Shown piece by piece: positions 37,801-52,092 of a stretch of DNA of 64,000 bases; the first letter of the stretch is position 1, and each line of letters starts with the position of its first letter. The stretch spans positions 3,344,501 through 3,408,500 of the forward strand of contig BRXU01000010.1 in the NCBI GenBank assembly GCA_030267565.1. The letters are read 5' to 3'. Both the position numbers and the translations under genes were made by a program. Source of the stretch: Pleodorina starrii. Taxonomy: Eukaryota; Chlorophyta; Chlorophyceae; Chlamydomonadales; Volvocaceae. Under the pieces are notes generated by a model. The model was not told the DNA's origin and ran no database searches. It saw only the letters and a program-made list of their open reading frames with translations.

Positions 37801-40191
37801 TGCGTAAATTTTTGGGCAATTCCGCCGGCGCCGTCCTGCCTTGGACCCAGGTACAGGGTGCGCACGTCATCTTCAGTTAGGCTGGCCCGTATGCCGCAGG
37901 GCGGATATTCCAGGATCATTACCAGGAGGCGTTGGGATACGGTCTCATTGCTGGAGAGCGATGCGAGAGATGGTGCGGGCTCCAGGACGGTTAGCACTGA
38001 TGAGGCATCGGGGGAACACTCATTGCTGCTGCTGGTTGCACTGAAGAGGCAGTCCTGTCGAGATATGTTCACGGGCGGGCAGCAAAGGGCGTAGATTGTA
38101 CTTCCTTCTGTAAAAGGTGTGGGCTGATATCTCAATCAATAATTAATTAATAATAAAAATTACTACAAAAAATTATTATAATAGTATTAATATGAAATTA
38201 AAATTATAAATAAATAAAAACTAAAAACAATTATTCATTATGATAATTATGTAATATTTTTAGTATGTAATATTTTTAGAATTTCTGCGGGCGGGCGCGC
38301 ATCGCCACCGTGGAGGAAACCCGAAGCGTTGGACGAACGGACCGAAATAAGGGCATTGGGCTGGGGGGGCAGATGATGAGCACGCAGGGCTCCACGCACG
38401 CACGGACCTCATTCATTCCTTGCGCCGGCATGCAGATAGATATGGCGTAACGGAATTTCGCGCGCGCGGCCTTTGCCGTCGGTTCTCACACGTACGTAGG
38501 CAGCATGCACAAATAAACGCATGCAAGAACGAAAGTGTGCGTGCATTTACGTGCGTGCGTACACACATATAATCCATGCATCCAAGCAAGCGGATAGATC
38601 CATGCAATCAGTCCCTGCTGCTGCGTCACAACCTAATAATACGATCGCTACATACGTACCTTGCTACCTTGCGCTCGACGCATGAACCTATATATCTACC
38701 CAGATATCTACCATGTGGGGCATACATGCACGTATGTACGTACGGTAGGTTCCGCACGCACCAGCCACCGCACTCTATGCCTGCCTCCCGCTACTCACTC
38801 ACCAGTTGCACCACTGCGCCGGCCGAAACCGGATTGCCGCTGAAGTCCTGCTCGGGTGGCGTGTACCCGTTGCCAAGCAGCGTCAGTCCCCCCGCAGCGT
38901 CCACGATGACCCAAAGGTCGGTGGTGTTGTCCCGCGTAATGAAACGCAACTCTCCCATAACTAGCTTCCTCACAGCAGCAGCAACTACCGGTGGTGTGCC
39001 TTTGGTTGCGTCCAACGCGGGCGGGCGTGCATACATGGTGCGTGCGCGCAACCGCGCGTCAACAAGCAGGAACAGCAGATGATGCACATGTGCGTATTAA
39101 CACGGCCGACGTAACAGATAGTAGTCACAACGGCATGACGGCAATACAATCTGCGCACACCGCCGCCGACTGACACATACAGCGGGTCCGCACTGACGTG
39201 ATTATTGTGGTGGCGGTGTGGTTACTATCTATCTAACGGTGGTCAATATCTATCTACCGGTACTAGCTACACATGCATACAAACATGCATAGCATGTATG
39301 GGGATACAATAGATATCCATCATTGGACTACATGTGTGTGTTTCATGGTTGGGAGTGCGTGTGTGTCCCTCTCACGAACAAAAAACCCGTACGAGCCGAG
39401 GGCCCAAGGGAACTAAAACGCCTAAAAGCACGATGCGGCCAAAGGGGGCAATTGAGTTGCGGTGCGTGCGCTCAAGCATCTTCGCCAAACGAGTGTGCGT
39501 GTACATGCATGTGCGCATTGCATTACTAGCTAGTCGATCGTCGTTTGAACACGCGCCACAAAAGGCTCAGAACGAACCGATCATAAATATCACAGGCAAA
39601 GTTCTGGCTTACTGGTTACTGCTGGCGTACGTAATTGGTTCGTTGATGGCTGGCTGGCTGGCTCATTATTACGTACGTACCTGGAAGCGGAGAAGGTGGC
39701 GGCGGCGGCGGTGACCGAGGTCTGGGCGGCGGACGTGGGCTGGTGAGTCTATTGGGAGGTGGAGGGCTGGCAGCCTTGGGAGTCGGAGGAGGTGGGTTGC
39801 TGCTTGAGGTGGGTACGACACTGCTATTGTTGTTGCACGGCACATTGCTGGGCAAATCGCAGTACAGGAGGCTGGGATTGAACCGGAGCCCGGCGGGGCA
39901 GGGCTGCAGGTAGGTAATTCCGTTGACGCAGTTGATGTAGGTGGCGCATGTGGTGGTGTCGCAAGGATTGGAGTACAGCCCGGCGGCCCTGTTGGCACAG
40001 AAATTGGCGCACGGGTCGCCGTCCGCCGCGAGCATGTGCCTGCTGCCGACGGTGTGTGCACCGCCGCCCTCGTCAGCATCAGCTGCTGCCGGCAAGGCAC
40101 TGCCCAGGCCGAGGCCGAGGGCGAATGCGAAAGCAGCCATGGAAAGTACAACTCCAAGAAGCAGCAGTGATGATGTCGACGAAGACCGCAT

Positions 40192-41314
40192 TATTCCAGC
40201 CAGGAGGAAGGTAGCACGCCGCCCCTGCTGCTCCATCCATACACTAATGTTGATGGCGGTGTTGATGATCATGATGACGACGATGATGATGACGATAGCT
40301 AGGACAGGACTACTTGTGTAAGATAAGAAAAACCTGCGGTTGGGTCGTGCGTGCCGGGCAGGGGTGGTGGTGCGGTAGGTGTTGCGAGCAGCATGCATGC
40401 AGCAGGTCCGTTGCCTTCGGTTACGTAGCCCGCTATCGGCTGCTGCAAGGTTAGTTGATACGTAATAATGCAGAAAACGCGTTGCTTACGTACCGGTATC
40501 CTGAACCCAACCCAGCCATGCAGCAGGTGCGCCAAGCAAGGGGTTCTGAGTTCATCATGAAGCTATTTCTGTCGTCTTGAAAATACATACCTAGCTCACC
40601 TTGTATGGATGTCACTCGGAGGAGCGTTTTTTAAGCGATCAACTGCGAGGCGCGCGCACCTTGCCTGCAGAATGTGCAAAGTTTCAAGGTTATAACGGCT
40701 CAAATGCTACTACTACGTATGCAGGCGCCCACATACGACATTACCTGACATTATTATTCATGGCTTGCCACAAACGCGTTCTTGACTTTGGCGCTGGTTC
40801 GTCAAAACTAGTTATTTAATGATGGAAATAATGTTCCAGATCTCGGGCGCGACGCGCCGTTGGGATGCCGAACCCCCTAGGTAGGGTCTCCTAGTCGGTC
40901 AGTCAGTCAGTGATTTTGTCGGGCGTGAAAGCGAGAAGTTTGGTCCACTTTCTGGGTGCTTGCCGAAAGATAACTAAAATGTAATGACGGATGGCCGTTT
41001 GCACTTCGAATGCCCGATTTGCTGTGTGCGCCCGACGCAAGTGGAAGGTGGGACGAAGTGGAAAACCTCCAACGTTCGCCTTACTTGTTTCGTGTGCTGT
41101 AGCAGTATTGTATCCCAATTTAAGAGAACCTCATTTCGCTGATCTTGAGGATTAGGGGCAGCAGAAGCTTTGTTGCTGGCACTCAAGAAATGCAAGTCGT
41201 CACGTGCATGTAACCAGCCAGCAGCCACTCCGACCTCGCGTATTGCGAGAATCTAAAACGCAATATGCAGTAAGGGCCACTGATTAACAGTGTGAATGAA
41301 CAGCGTTGATAATT
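40192..41314. other. 5' flank of copy B protease gene
   Basis: Conserved with 19251-20433 apart from loss of the (GAT)n tract and small indels. Frames here match those of copy A but carry no domain. Confidence 0.5.
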
Positions 41315-44300
41315 GGTGCTCATAAATCGGGATGGTAATGAACGGAACATACGGTAACGCAACGTACGGAACGACAGCCGGCCCCGGCATAGCCCTTCGA
41401 GCGCCAGTCCTTGCTTCATCAACGTCCATGTCACCACCCAGAGTGACAGATAGAGGGACTCAAATGCAGCTTGGGATGGACTCGCCATACGTAGGGTGCA
41501 TGTCAAATATGTGCAAAGTCGATCCACATGCGGAAAATGCCATTAGCCCGTCCAGTGATGTCCGTTTGTATTACCTGTATGGTCCCTGGCCTCGTCCCTG
41601 GCCCGTCCCCGGAGCCGTCGGCCGGCCGTCCCTGCCTGTACATCATCAAACGCAGTTTAAGTCTTCAGTTAAGGCGATATCAACGGCTTGCTTGGCGCAT
41701 TTAGGTGGACGAACACTTCAAGTGTTCCAACTTCGCCCAACCGTCGCGCGCCGTTGGCGAGACAGGTGGGATTCGATCGATTCGATACGTGATGGGTGGC
41801 CCCTTGTGCGCATTACAGTTGCTAATAATGTAATGAGAATACCTTTTGTATTCATTTGGAATTAACCTGCGACACGATTTCGATGGTGACGGCCAGCAGC
41901 ATGGCAGTATACGTACGGTGTGCGTGAACAGGATAACTGGGTACGTCGAGGGCAGAGAGGTTTGCGACACCGTTAGCGGCGCCAAGTATCTCTCTTCTTA
42001 TTTGCAACGATTTTGTCTACAGTCGTGGTCAAGCGGGGAGGGAGGTCCACGACACGACCCCAGAACCGTTTTGCAAGTTACCGATACGGTACGCCGACGG
42101 TATGTGGGAGTATGCCGCGCTCTCGCACACTTCAAATGGCACCTAGGATCGATCGTTTAGCTGGGCTGATCTATTTGCTCCGGGCGGCGACCTAGGCGAG
42201 TAGGCGTATGTCGACTGTAGGCAGACTTCAGGGCAGTGTGCTGCAGAGCTTGACAATGAAGTGCTCGATTGTGGAGTGGTCTTGATTTGCACCAGTTGGT
42301 TGGGGAAGGCGGCACGAAGCTCTGCACAGATGGTTTTTACCGAAGAAGCGAAGATGAAGGGCGGGCCCTGGCGGGCGGGCGAGTCACACAGAGTCACACC
42401 GAAGACCGGAGACCGAACCCAACTCTTACCAGGGCTCAGCGCCCACGTCCATCCGGGCCTTATCGTCTGGATTCGTCGTACCGGCATCTGGCTGGGACTC
42501 TACAGCCCCCTGACGAGTCAACTGCTGGACCAAATGTCCGCAGTTTGTGGAAGACCCCGGTTGCTTGTCCGGAAGAGTAGAGAGCCAACGGGCCCGCTGG
42601 CCGTGCGTGCACTGTAGCGGAAGCGACCAGCAGGGCAAGGGGGCAAAGCCCAACCAGACGACCAGGCAACGGTTGCTTGCGGTGTGCCCGCTCCTCGTCC
42701 ACCCCCGGCATGCCATGCTGGCGATTCGTGTTTCCACAGATGTCAGCACGATGCCATGTGGTGCACACGTGGTACACACGTACCGCCATGCGACTAATTG
42801 ATGGTGCAGCCAACGACCAAACCCTCAGATGCCCCAGGCGGCACCTCATGTACATCGTCATCCTCCCGACCGACGAGGCCCTGCGCCGCCCTGCACCGCC
42901 GTGCGTGCGCCAGAGATCGAGGCACCTAACACGCACTCAAGAGCCATCTTGAAGCCCTTTCTCACGGTGACCAGCTGCCTGCCGGTCTGCCCAGGAACGA
43001 ATCGAGCAGCCCTGCTGGGGAATACCGGTAACACAGCGCGCGCACGCGGGGGGTTCTCAAACTCCCTCATCAGACGTCTCGACCGCTCCCTCGCTCATGC
43101 AACCCCAACTCCTTCGACCGAAACGGCGCATACAGCAGGACCCAAACCACTGTGCGCTCGCTCGCTTCATGCGTGCTAATAACGGCAGCGCAATACGCAT
43201 GGATGAACGTGATGTGCGCACTCAGGTCCGGATTGGCGGCAGGAACCAACCAACCAGCGCTGCTGCTCCGAAACCCCCACGGTACGGCAGTCGTGCTGGC
43301 ACAGTCGGTATCCCCCGACACGCTCACGCCCCTCAACAATCGAGGGTCTCGCAAACCCCACGCCCAAGCTCATCACATCACTTCGCTGTCACCGGTGAGG
43401 TACCAGCCTGTCCGTGGCACCGGGTCGACCAGCCGAGGCACCTCAATCACACCCACCCACGCCCTTCCTTGACACTGCATGCTGGCACCGAGGATATGCT
43501 GTCGGTGCTGGGGGGAGGCGTGTGGACCCTAGAGCCCTCTTAAGAATGACGTGACGCGATCGCGAGGTGGAGTAAGAGTGAAGTGCAACCCAAAACGTGT
43601 TCGCCACCGACGGGCTGATGAACCCTACCCTACCCAAGTACCAAACAAGGAATGACGCACGCACGCACCCCCCGCCCCCGCGCACCTGCCATCTATCAAA
43701 CCCCCCACCACCAACACGTATTCACCACGCGACGACAGAGCCCGCGCGAGTCTGCGGCAGACTGTCTGCCGGCGTGCCGGGCATCCATCCAACACTCCCA
43801 TGTGCATGCCCGCGCTGATACCTCACTCCTTGTTTCCGACGCCCGTGATGTCGTAACCCAGCCGTAAATCCGCCGTGCAAGGAAACAGCAGCTCGAGGGG
43901 ATCGGCGGCACGAAATAAACCGCATCTCTCTGAACGATGCAAGGAAGCACACGAGTGCCCAGTGCCACGCTCTCGTTCTGCCACAGCCTACTGTAAACAA
44001 CAGCAAAAACCATCAAAACAAGCAAAAGATAGACACGACAAAGCAAAACCCCCCGGCAGAGCGTGTGCATGGTGCACAGTACGGCACATGCACACCTACA
44101 CGCCTGCTACATCACCTGCGCGCCGGGTCATCGGGAAGTAGTATCTGATGAGGTACTGACATACATGAAAAACGCACTGCTCGCAGCCGGAAGGCCAATT
44201 ACACATTCCACTGTAACAACCACACACACACAGACGCACGCATCACGGAAAAAATATCAGCTGAGCCCGCGTCCCGCAGGATATATCATCATGCAAACAC

Positions 44301-45452
44301 ACAGACCGGACTTCCTAGGGACTGAAGTAGCAAAACAACCACAACGACACACGTGCAGAAAAACACCGAGGTGGTGGCCGGTGGCGGCTGCTGCATTCGG
44401 CACTGCAGTACGGTAAAACCTGCATGCCATCCCTGCGCGGCAACAACTGGTGTGGTGTTGCCTGCTGCATGCCAATGCTGCAGCCCCGCCGCACTTTTAA
44501 CATCGCACCGCATTCGCACGCGTGAACATTGCAAAGAGGCAGCCCGAGGCCAACCGTTTCATCACCAGTTCACCACCCACCATCCTGACCTTGTATTGTT
44601 CGTTCCTGCGGTCACGCTCGCAACATCCAGCGACGTTCCCACAACGTTCCCAAGACACGACACGACTTCGCCGAATCCGACGAGCTTCCCACCCACCGCG
44701 ATCTCCCATTTACGATCTTTGCGGAGATCCAGGAGATCTCCTGGACGTCCAGGAGATCGACGACGACGACATTTTCGACGCCCGCGGGGTAAGCGCCGCC
44801 CCAGCTCATGGCTCTAGATCGGCCAGTGGCGGGCCCTCATGACAAACAATGCATAGCTGAAAAGACCCACCACAATCAACACCGCACACGCCAAGGGGGG
44901 CCTGCAGCGCCCTGAGATGACGCGGCCAACACAGGGGGTAGCAGGTGGCTTATTTACTTGTTCACTCGACACGCGACATACAGCCTCTACCGTACTACCT
45001 CCCCTCTCCATCGACATCCATCCGCCTCCCGTATCGTATTCGTAGCCTCGTATCCGCCCGCAGCGGCCGTCATGTCCGCAGTCCGTACCACACCAATCAA
45101 AAGACCCGACCGCGCCATTTTACTGGCTGGTCGCTGCCACACAAGACACCCCCCCGCCCTGTGTTCGCCTCGCCCAACAACCAACATGTCCAAACAAACT
45201 AAACAAACTAAACAAACTAACCTCCATCCACCCATATTCAGGCGCCTAGCGACCCGCAGCCAGCCCCCGTTCCCTGACTGACTCCCTTCCTCCTCCGCTC
45301 CCCCACCGATCAACCGTCTCCACCTCCCCCAGCTCCCATCCATCCATCCATCCTCCCTTCCTCCCCTCTCCGCTCACCTCCCCAGACATTTCCGCTGCAC
45401 CCGCGCTGCCGCCAAAAACCGCACCCAAACCCAAACCCTCGGACCTCCCCCA
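41315..45452. other. No convincing gene; mixed intergenic DNA
   Basis: Many frames of 60-180 codons exist, but none has a domain, a signal peptide or splice support. The plus frame at 41332-41865 has unremarkable composition. A plus-strand stretch at 44700-44790 reads as an acidic segment (DLLDVQEIDDDDIFDARG) followed by a good donor GTAAGC, but no partner exon was found. The last kilobase may include the 3' UTR of the minus-strand membrane-protein gene. Confidence 0.45.
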
Positions 45453-48400
45453 TCAATCGCCCTTCCTCTTCCCCCAGCCGCCGGGCCCCCCATCACCGCC
45501 GCTCGTGCCAGCCACATCCCCAACCGCCGCCATCTCTGCCCCTGCCTCCTCCCCCATCCCTGCCTCTGCCAGCGTCCCCTGCTTCCGCACAGCACACGCC
45601 CTCCGCTTCGCCCCCGCCCCCGCCACCACCGCTGGCGCCGCCGCGTCCCTCACCGCCGCCCAGGCCGCGTAGGTGTACCTCAGGTAGGTGTGGCAGGCGA
45701 TGGTGGTCGCCACAGCCGCCAGCACCACCCTGCTGCACAGCACGGTGGCCCGCAGGGGGTCCCCTGGAGTGGCCCCGGATTGGACCATCATTGCCACTCC
45801 GAAGGGCAGCTTGATCAGCGCCAGGAGCAGCGCGGACCAGGGCGACATCTGCGTGTGTTGGGGGGGCAAGGGGGGGGCAGGGGGGTGTCAGGGAATGATA
45901 TGCTCCTTGATATGCTCCTTGATATGCTCCTTGATATGCTCCTTGATATGCTCCTTGATATGCTCCTTGATATGCTCCTTGATATGCTCCTTGATATGCT
46001 CCTTAATATGCTCCTTAATAAAACAATGAGTCACTGTGGGGGGGGAATGGGTTCTCAACGTATAGGCCGGGGCCCGGGGAGGGGGGAATGGGCGGGGGAT
46101 GGGCGGGCGTGGTGGAAGGGGTCAGGGGGCGCGGTGGGATAGGGGGGTGAAAGGGGAAGGGATGGGTACAGGGAAACAGGAGGGAGGGGTAGCGGAGCAC
46201 AGTCGAAGGCTAGTGGTCTGGCCTCCCTCGGGCATTCATGGAGCTGACTTAGGGGTTGTTTTAGGGAATTCATGAGGTTTCAAGAGGTTTAAGGAGGTTT
46301 CCTTTTGGTACCTGACACCGAATCTCTGTGCCGAAAGACCTTGGTGAAGGCAAGCCCCGGCAGCCAATAAGGTAGGCCGGCTGTCGCCGGGCCTTCTCTG
46401 TGGCTTGCTTTTCATCGCGTTCATCGCACCCTCTCCACTCCACTCAACCCCCGCCACACTGGGCCTTTCCGCCCGACTGCGTCGCTGCCCTAGATAGTCA
46501 TCCCGCTCACTTCCACCCTGCACACCCGCGACCGGCCGGTCGGCGCCCCGGACCTCTCTGCCAAGCTCTGGCGCCCCTATCTAGCTCTGGCTCCTCCCCA
46601 TCTCCGCCATCCACGCCATCCTTGCTGATACCCACCGTCCCCAGCCTCCCCCCTTCCCCCCTCGGCACTCCCCCGCCCCCACATCCACGTCACCGCTGGC
46701 CCGCTGCACCTCTAAAACCTAAAACCCTAAAACCCAACCCCGTGGAGGTGCAGCCGTATCGGGAAGTCCAGCCGTCTCCGCCCCTGCGCTGCGGTATCTT
46801 TTTTCTTACCCACGCACATCACCCACCCCTCCCTCCCTCCCTCCCCTCCCTCCTTCCCACCCGACCCCCCCCCCCCCCCACTCACCAGGCATGAGAAGGG
46901 CAGCAGCACTCCCTCCATGACGAGCATGGCGGGCCCCGATTGGTACGGCACAATGGCCGGGGGGGCGGGAAAGCCCAGCCAGCCGATCATCAGCTTGGCG
47001 GTTATGTAAGCCAGGTAGCGGGGGACCTGGAGGCGTGGAGGGTCCGGCGAGGGGTGGGTTGGGGGTTATCCACGGATAGGCCGGAGCCCGTAAACGGTAA
47101 TGTATTAGGAAAACAATCCCGGGGGCGGGGAGGGTTTTGTGGCAGGGGAGGGCCAGGACGGCAGAGCGGATGTGGGAGAAGGAACAGAGAGCCCCAAGGG
47201 CCTGAAGGAGAGGGGGGCAGGCGGTGGGAGTAGGAGCGCGGGATACGGGGGACGGGCGCGATGTTTAGTGGTGCGAGCCCAGAACCCAGATAGGTGGACC
47301 GGTGTGCCGAAACCGGGGGAATGGCGGATGGATGGGACGAGCGGGATGTGTGGGCTCCGTGAAAGGTACATCTAAAATTCTGAGGAAGGCTGGGGAAGGA
47401 GTGGGCGGCTGAGATGCAGAGTGCAGGAATAAGCAAGGGATGGCAGCGGAGGGGGGTGTCAGCCGCCCACCCACAGGCTGCAGGCACCCACACTCCTTAC
47501 GTCCATCATTCCCACCTCATCCCAGCGCCTCTACCCCACTCCGGCCCCGCTGAGCCATCCCTTCGCTCCTCACAATTCTCGCCCCGCTTCGCCCCGCCTC
47601 GCCTCGCCCCGCTCCGCCCCGCCACTCACTCGCTGCCTGCTGCCGTGCCACCCTCACCCATCCACCGTCACGATCCTCACGGAACTCAAACCCCCAACAA
47701 CCCGATCCATGCCGAAACAGAAACGCCCCCCCCCTCTCCCTCCCTCTCCCACCCCTCTCCCACCCCTACCCGCCCACACCCTCACCCACCTTTGCCGCGG
47801 TCACCAGCCCCTCCCACCTCCTGCGCGGCATGAACGGCCACGCCATTGCCGTACATGTCCCCACCGCACAGCCCGCCAAGCTGGTGAGGTTGCCGGGGTC
47901 CAGCAGCTGCTGCCGGGCTCGGAACAGCAGGGCCAGCAGAGACATCACTTCCACAGCTTGCCTGGGGGCATGGAGGGGAATTGGAGATAGAAGGGACGGC
48001 AAAGTCATGGGAACGGAAACGGTCATAGGACGGATGGGAAAGGGAGGAAGGGGAGAAGCCGGAGAGGCGGGCACAGTAGGCAAGATTAGTAGCATACCGG
48101 GAAACGGAAGGAGGGGAAGTGAAAGGTAGGCGAAGGGAAGGGAAGGGAAGGGAAGGGGGAGCGGGGCAATGAGTGAGGGGGGAGTGAGGCAATGAACGAG
48201 GTGGGGTGTGTGGAGGCCTCACACGGCGTTGGGGTTGGGGCGGGAGGGTGCTGATGAAAGCGAAGCAGAAGCTGCACCGGAGGCCCTGTTCCGAAACCAA
48301 GCCGGTGCCTCCCACGGCCTGCCTTCCCGGCAACACGTCGCTACCCATGTCGCAGCCCCGCCAGCCCCGACGACCCACATGACGTGGCAGTACGACAGGA

Positions 48401-51400
48401 CCCTCGGCGCCGCATAGTCCTGGTACGCTGCCTCCTCCTTCGGCGGCAGCACAGACCAACCCAGCGCCTGGAGCAGCGCAGACAACAGCGGCGAGCGGGC
48501 AGCAGGCCGCGCGGCGCCGCTGACACCGCACGGGGCGGCTGCGGCTGCGGCGGGGGCGGCGACGGCAGCCGGCACCGGCTCAATGCCGCCGCCGCAGGCG
48601 GCGGCGGCGGCGACGCCGGGCTCTGTGACGGTGGTTCCTTCCAGCCGGTTGGCTTTCCTCGTAATGCGCTCCATGTCGGTTTGGATGCGGTGGGCGGTGG
48701 CGGCCCAGCCACACGCCAGCGCGTGGCGGCGGAGGTGCGCCGCCAGGGCCTCGAAGGTGTGGTACGGCATGTACGGCGAGGGCGACGTCGCCGTCGCCGC
48801 GGCGGCGGCGTCCGCAAGCCAGGCCCCGAAATCCAACAGGAGATCGTCGAACATGTCACCGCCGGCGGCGGCGGCCGCGGCGGCCGCGGCGGCGGCGGTG
48901 GCGGTGGCGGCGGCGGAGCGTTTGTGGGCGGCAGCGGAAGCGGACTGCAGCTCAGCGGCGACCGCGGGGTCGTGTACGACGAGGATGGGTACGGCAAGGG
49001 ACAGCGCGTCACACCAACGGAGCTCCACCTGCGGCGGCAGCGGTGGCGGCAGCGTCGGTGGTGGTAGTGTTACGAGGGGTTACGCAGGGGGTAAACAGGC
49101 AGGTGCAAGCCCGAGCTGAGGGCGAAAGTCCAGAGGCGGGGTGGGTGGTAAATGATTGATGATGGTGATGATGATGGTGATGACGCTGACGATGTCAGGA
49201 CGATGGGGAGGCGGTGTCCGTTTATGCCCTCGTGCACACAACAGCGTAAACAACAAGATCTTCTAGGAATATGAAACACTGCCCTCTCCGCGTCCCCGCC
49301 AGAAGGAAACCCACCAGCACGGTCCCCGGCGTCGCTGGAAGGTCCAGCAACTCCAGATCGTACGACACAGTGACGTCGCCTCCGCCGCTGCTGCTGCCGC
49401 CGCCGCCGTCGGGCTGCTCCCGGAGAGCCAACCGGGCAGGCAGGTAAGCCCCCTGGCACCTGACAAGCACCTCCGGCAGGGGTGGCACCGTCCCCGTCAC
49501 CGGCGTCGCCGCGTGCGCGTGTGCGTCGGCAGCGGCGGCGCCCGCATTTGTCGCCGGGTACGACACGACGGCGGACAGCCGCGCCACCGCTGGGCGGACC
49601 CCGTCGTGCCCGGCACCACCATCACTCGCCACTGCGTCGGGCCTGGGCGGGCTCTCCGACGGCGGGGTCAGCAGCACCCGTGGTGATAACTCCAGAAGGC
49701 GAGGCCGAGGCCATGGCGGCAGCGAACGCGACGGCGGCGGCGGCGGCAGGCGCTCCGCGCCGCCCCCATAACTGCTCCCCAACTGCTCGTCCCGGCCGAG
49801 TTGCACGACAGTGACGCCGACGGCGGCCTTCCGCGCGTCCATCGGCTCCGGCGCGGCGATGCCGAGCGCCCGCAGCACGCCGTCGACGTCGATTCCCGAA
49901 CCGCCGTCGAGCCCGCCGCCGCCGCCGCCACCGCCGCCGCCGTTGGCAGCTGAGCCGGAGGCTGGCGACGTCCGCTGCTGCGGACGGTCCTGCGGCCCAG
50001 CCGGGCCCAATGCGAGACCCAAATCGCCGTACAGGATCGCATCTGGATCCGCTTCAAGATCCAATAGCAGCTCGATACAACCTGAGGAAAAGAGAATGCG
50101 GCGGCAAGGCGATGTGGGTCGGGAGGGGTAGGGTAAAAAAAAGATACCGCAGCGCAGGAGGAGACGGGTAGGACAGTCCAAAGCAATCAAGAGGTGATGT
50201 GGGTCGAGAAGGTTACGAAAGACGGACTGCAACCAAAGAAGAAATAACCGACCCAGGCCACCCGGGCTAACGGACCCAGCCATACTCCTCAAACACACCT
50301 ACCGTATCACCTGACCAATGCCTGATCGACTGCGGCTGTGGCAAGTGGGAGCGACGTGTACGGAATGTGGCCATCGGGACTAGAAAGCTAGGACTAGAAA
50401 GGTCGCGTAACCCAGCTCGCACCGTCGCTCGCTGCAAGGAGCAACCCACCCACTCCCCACCCTCACCCAACCCACTCCCCACCCTCACCCACCTTGCCTC
50501 ACGTACACTCCCGACAGCACCATCCCTCGCTCCTTCACAAGCTCACGCAGCCGCTCCACATAGCCCGGGGAGATCTGGTCTGGCTCCGCAAACGGGATCT
50601 TGATCCGCGCCGTACGGCGCCGGATCGGCGACCTGTACGGTATCCCCGGCCCGGCGCGCAGGGCGGCGCCGTAATGCGCGCCCAAATCCGCCGCCGCCGC
50701 TGCCGCCATCGCCGACGCGGCGGCCAGCGCTGTTGCATCGGCTGCAGCGTGCGAGTCGGCCCCGGTTTCGGCAGCAGCAGCAGCAGCGGTAGCGGAGGCG
50801 GCCGCCTGGAGTTCCATCTTCTTATAGCCCCCATTCACGTGCTGGCCATTGCAGTCCACAGGGGATGGTGGCGCACACCCTTCTTCGGCCGCAGTCCGCT
50901 GCAACTTCACATCCGCGGCCGCCGCTTCCGAAGGAGCCTCCGGCACAGCAGGCAACCTGCTGTGCTGACTTTGCGGTTGCTGCTGCTGCTGCGAATGTTG
51001 TTGCTGCGACAGCAGCTCTGGCTGCTGCCGCTGCTGGTGCTGCGGTGGCGAGGCAGGCACAACCAGCGCCTGGCCGCCGCCGCCGCTGATGCCTCTGCCG
51101 CGCTGGCGGCGGTACGGAAAGCGCCTCACCAGCCAGTGTACGGCGACGAGCAACGCGGCGCGCTGCAGTACAACCTGGGCCACGAACACGCGGGCGGCGG
51201 CGGCGCCGCCGCCGTCACTGCCGCCTGCACGACTCGGCCCCTCGTCGCCGTTGCCGCCGTGCCAGGCCGCGAGGATGCCGACGGCCGCGACGCTGAAGGC
51301 CCCGAATAAGACCTCAGCGGGCGCACAACAGTTCTGCGGGAGGGTCCAGATCAGTCCCGCGGTTTGACATGGAGCAAGGGCGCGCGCGGCGAAGGGTTGG

Positions 51401-52092
51401 GTTGGGTGCCACGTTTGAAGGGATGCAAAAAGGGGGGAGTGGGTTTGGACGAGCCAGCGTTTCTTACACGGATTCGGACCAGGCCCAAGCGCGGTTTGCA
51501 AATCCCTTACCGGCTGCTGCGTTATGGACACGATGGCGTCAAGGAATCCCTGGCCCCTAAAGAGGAACTGGGAGGCGGCCGAGCTCAGCGACGATTTAGG
51601 TCCGGCAGCCAGGAAGAGCACCAGCGGTGAGGCCCGGGCGGCAAGCGTGAGGTATGGAGCCGCAAGCTGAGTATACATCCGCGATGTAAGGCAGATGCGA
51701 CTCGCTAAAAGCAGAAGCCAAAAGCTGAGAAATGCCGCCAACCAGAGCTCAGGGGCTCGGAAACTGAGGAGGTCCTTGAGAATACGGGGCCAGTGCTGAG
51801 CCAGGAAGAAAGCGCGGTCTCTGGCGGAGCCGTCGCAGGGGTAGAGAAGCAGCACCGACTCTGAGGCGTAACCAGGAGCGGACGGGTGGTGGTCGCTGAA
51901 CGCTGCGCCAGTGCGCTGCCCGCGACAGTGATCCGCTAGGTAAGGTCCTGCAGAAATGATGCAGAAGGCGCAACCGAATCCCAGGCAAAAGGTGTCGAGC
52001 AGCGGCTGAAAGCACGTTTGTTGTTGAAGATGTTGCTGTGAGCCGCCCTGCCGAGGTCCAACTGGCATCTTGAGACCTCCAGCACGATGCAA
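45453..52092 (-). CDS. Unrecognised multi-pass membrane protein with Gln/Ala-rich loops
   Basis: Exons, in order: 50493-52092, 49315-50081, about 48350-49028, 47790 to about 47961, 46886-47026, 45453-45848. Phases agree at every junction except exon 3/4, where the donor is not resolved. The start ATG at 52092 opens a 533-codon exon with hydrophobic segments such as FCLGFGCAFCIISAG, LWLAAFLSFWLLLLAS and LFGAFSVAAVGILAAW. A Gln-rich (QQQHSQQQQQPQ) and poly-Ala soluble region follows. Exon 2 is low-complexity with a Gly run. The last exons add further membrane-like segments (LLLALIKLPFGVAMMV; VVLAAVATTIACHTYL) and a Gly-rich tail. Domain family not recognised. A transporter or channel-like role would be speculation. 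The gene is divergent from the LRR gene on the other strand, with 758 bases between the starts. Confidence 0.65.
45897..46020. repeat. 12-bp tandem array (gatatgctcctt), about 10 copies
   Basis: Lies near the 3' end (in gene sense) of the last intron of the membrane-protein gene. The same core occurs singly at 55997-56008 and in inverted form near 56747-56760 in introns of the neighbouring LRR gene, so the array looks like local expansion of a dispersed intronic motif. Confidence 0.9.
46711..46736. repeat. Interstitial telomere-like repeat
   Basis: tctaaaacctaaaaccctaaaacc contains about three units of the CCCTAAAA/TTTTAGGG telomere repeat used by Chlamydomonas and Volvox, one of them imperfect. 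It sits inside the last intron of the membrane-protein gene. A weaker match (aaaccctaaaaaccc) occurs near 58367. Confidence 0.6.

Noticed and set aside
41332..41865. 177-codon plus-strand frame
   Set aside because: No domain, no paralogue, no splice context, and overlapping antisense frames of similar quality.
44522..44842. Plus-strand frame ending in an acidic segment with a good GTAAGC donor
   Set aside because: Looked like a first exon, but no following exon with matching phase was found within several kilobases, and the region opposes the 3' end of the minus-strand gene.
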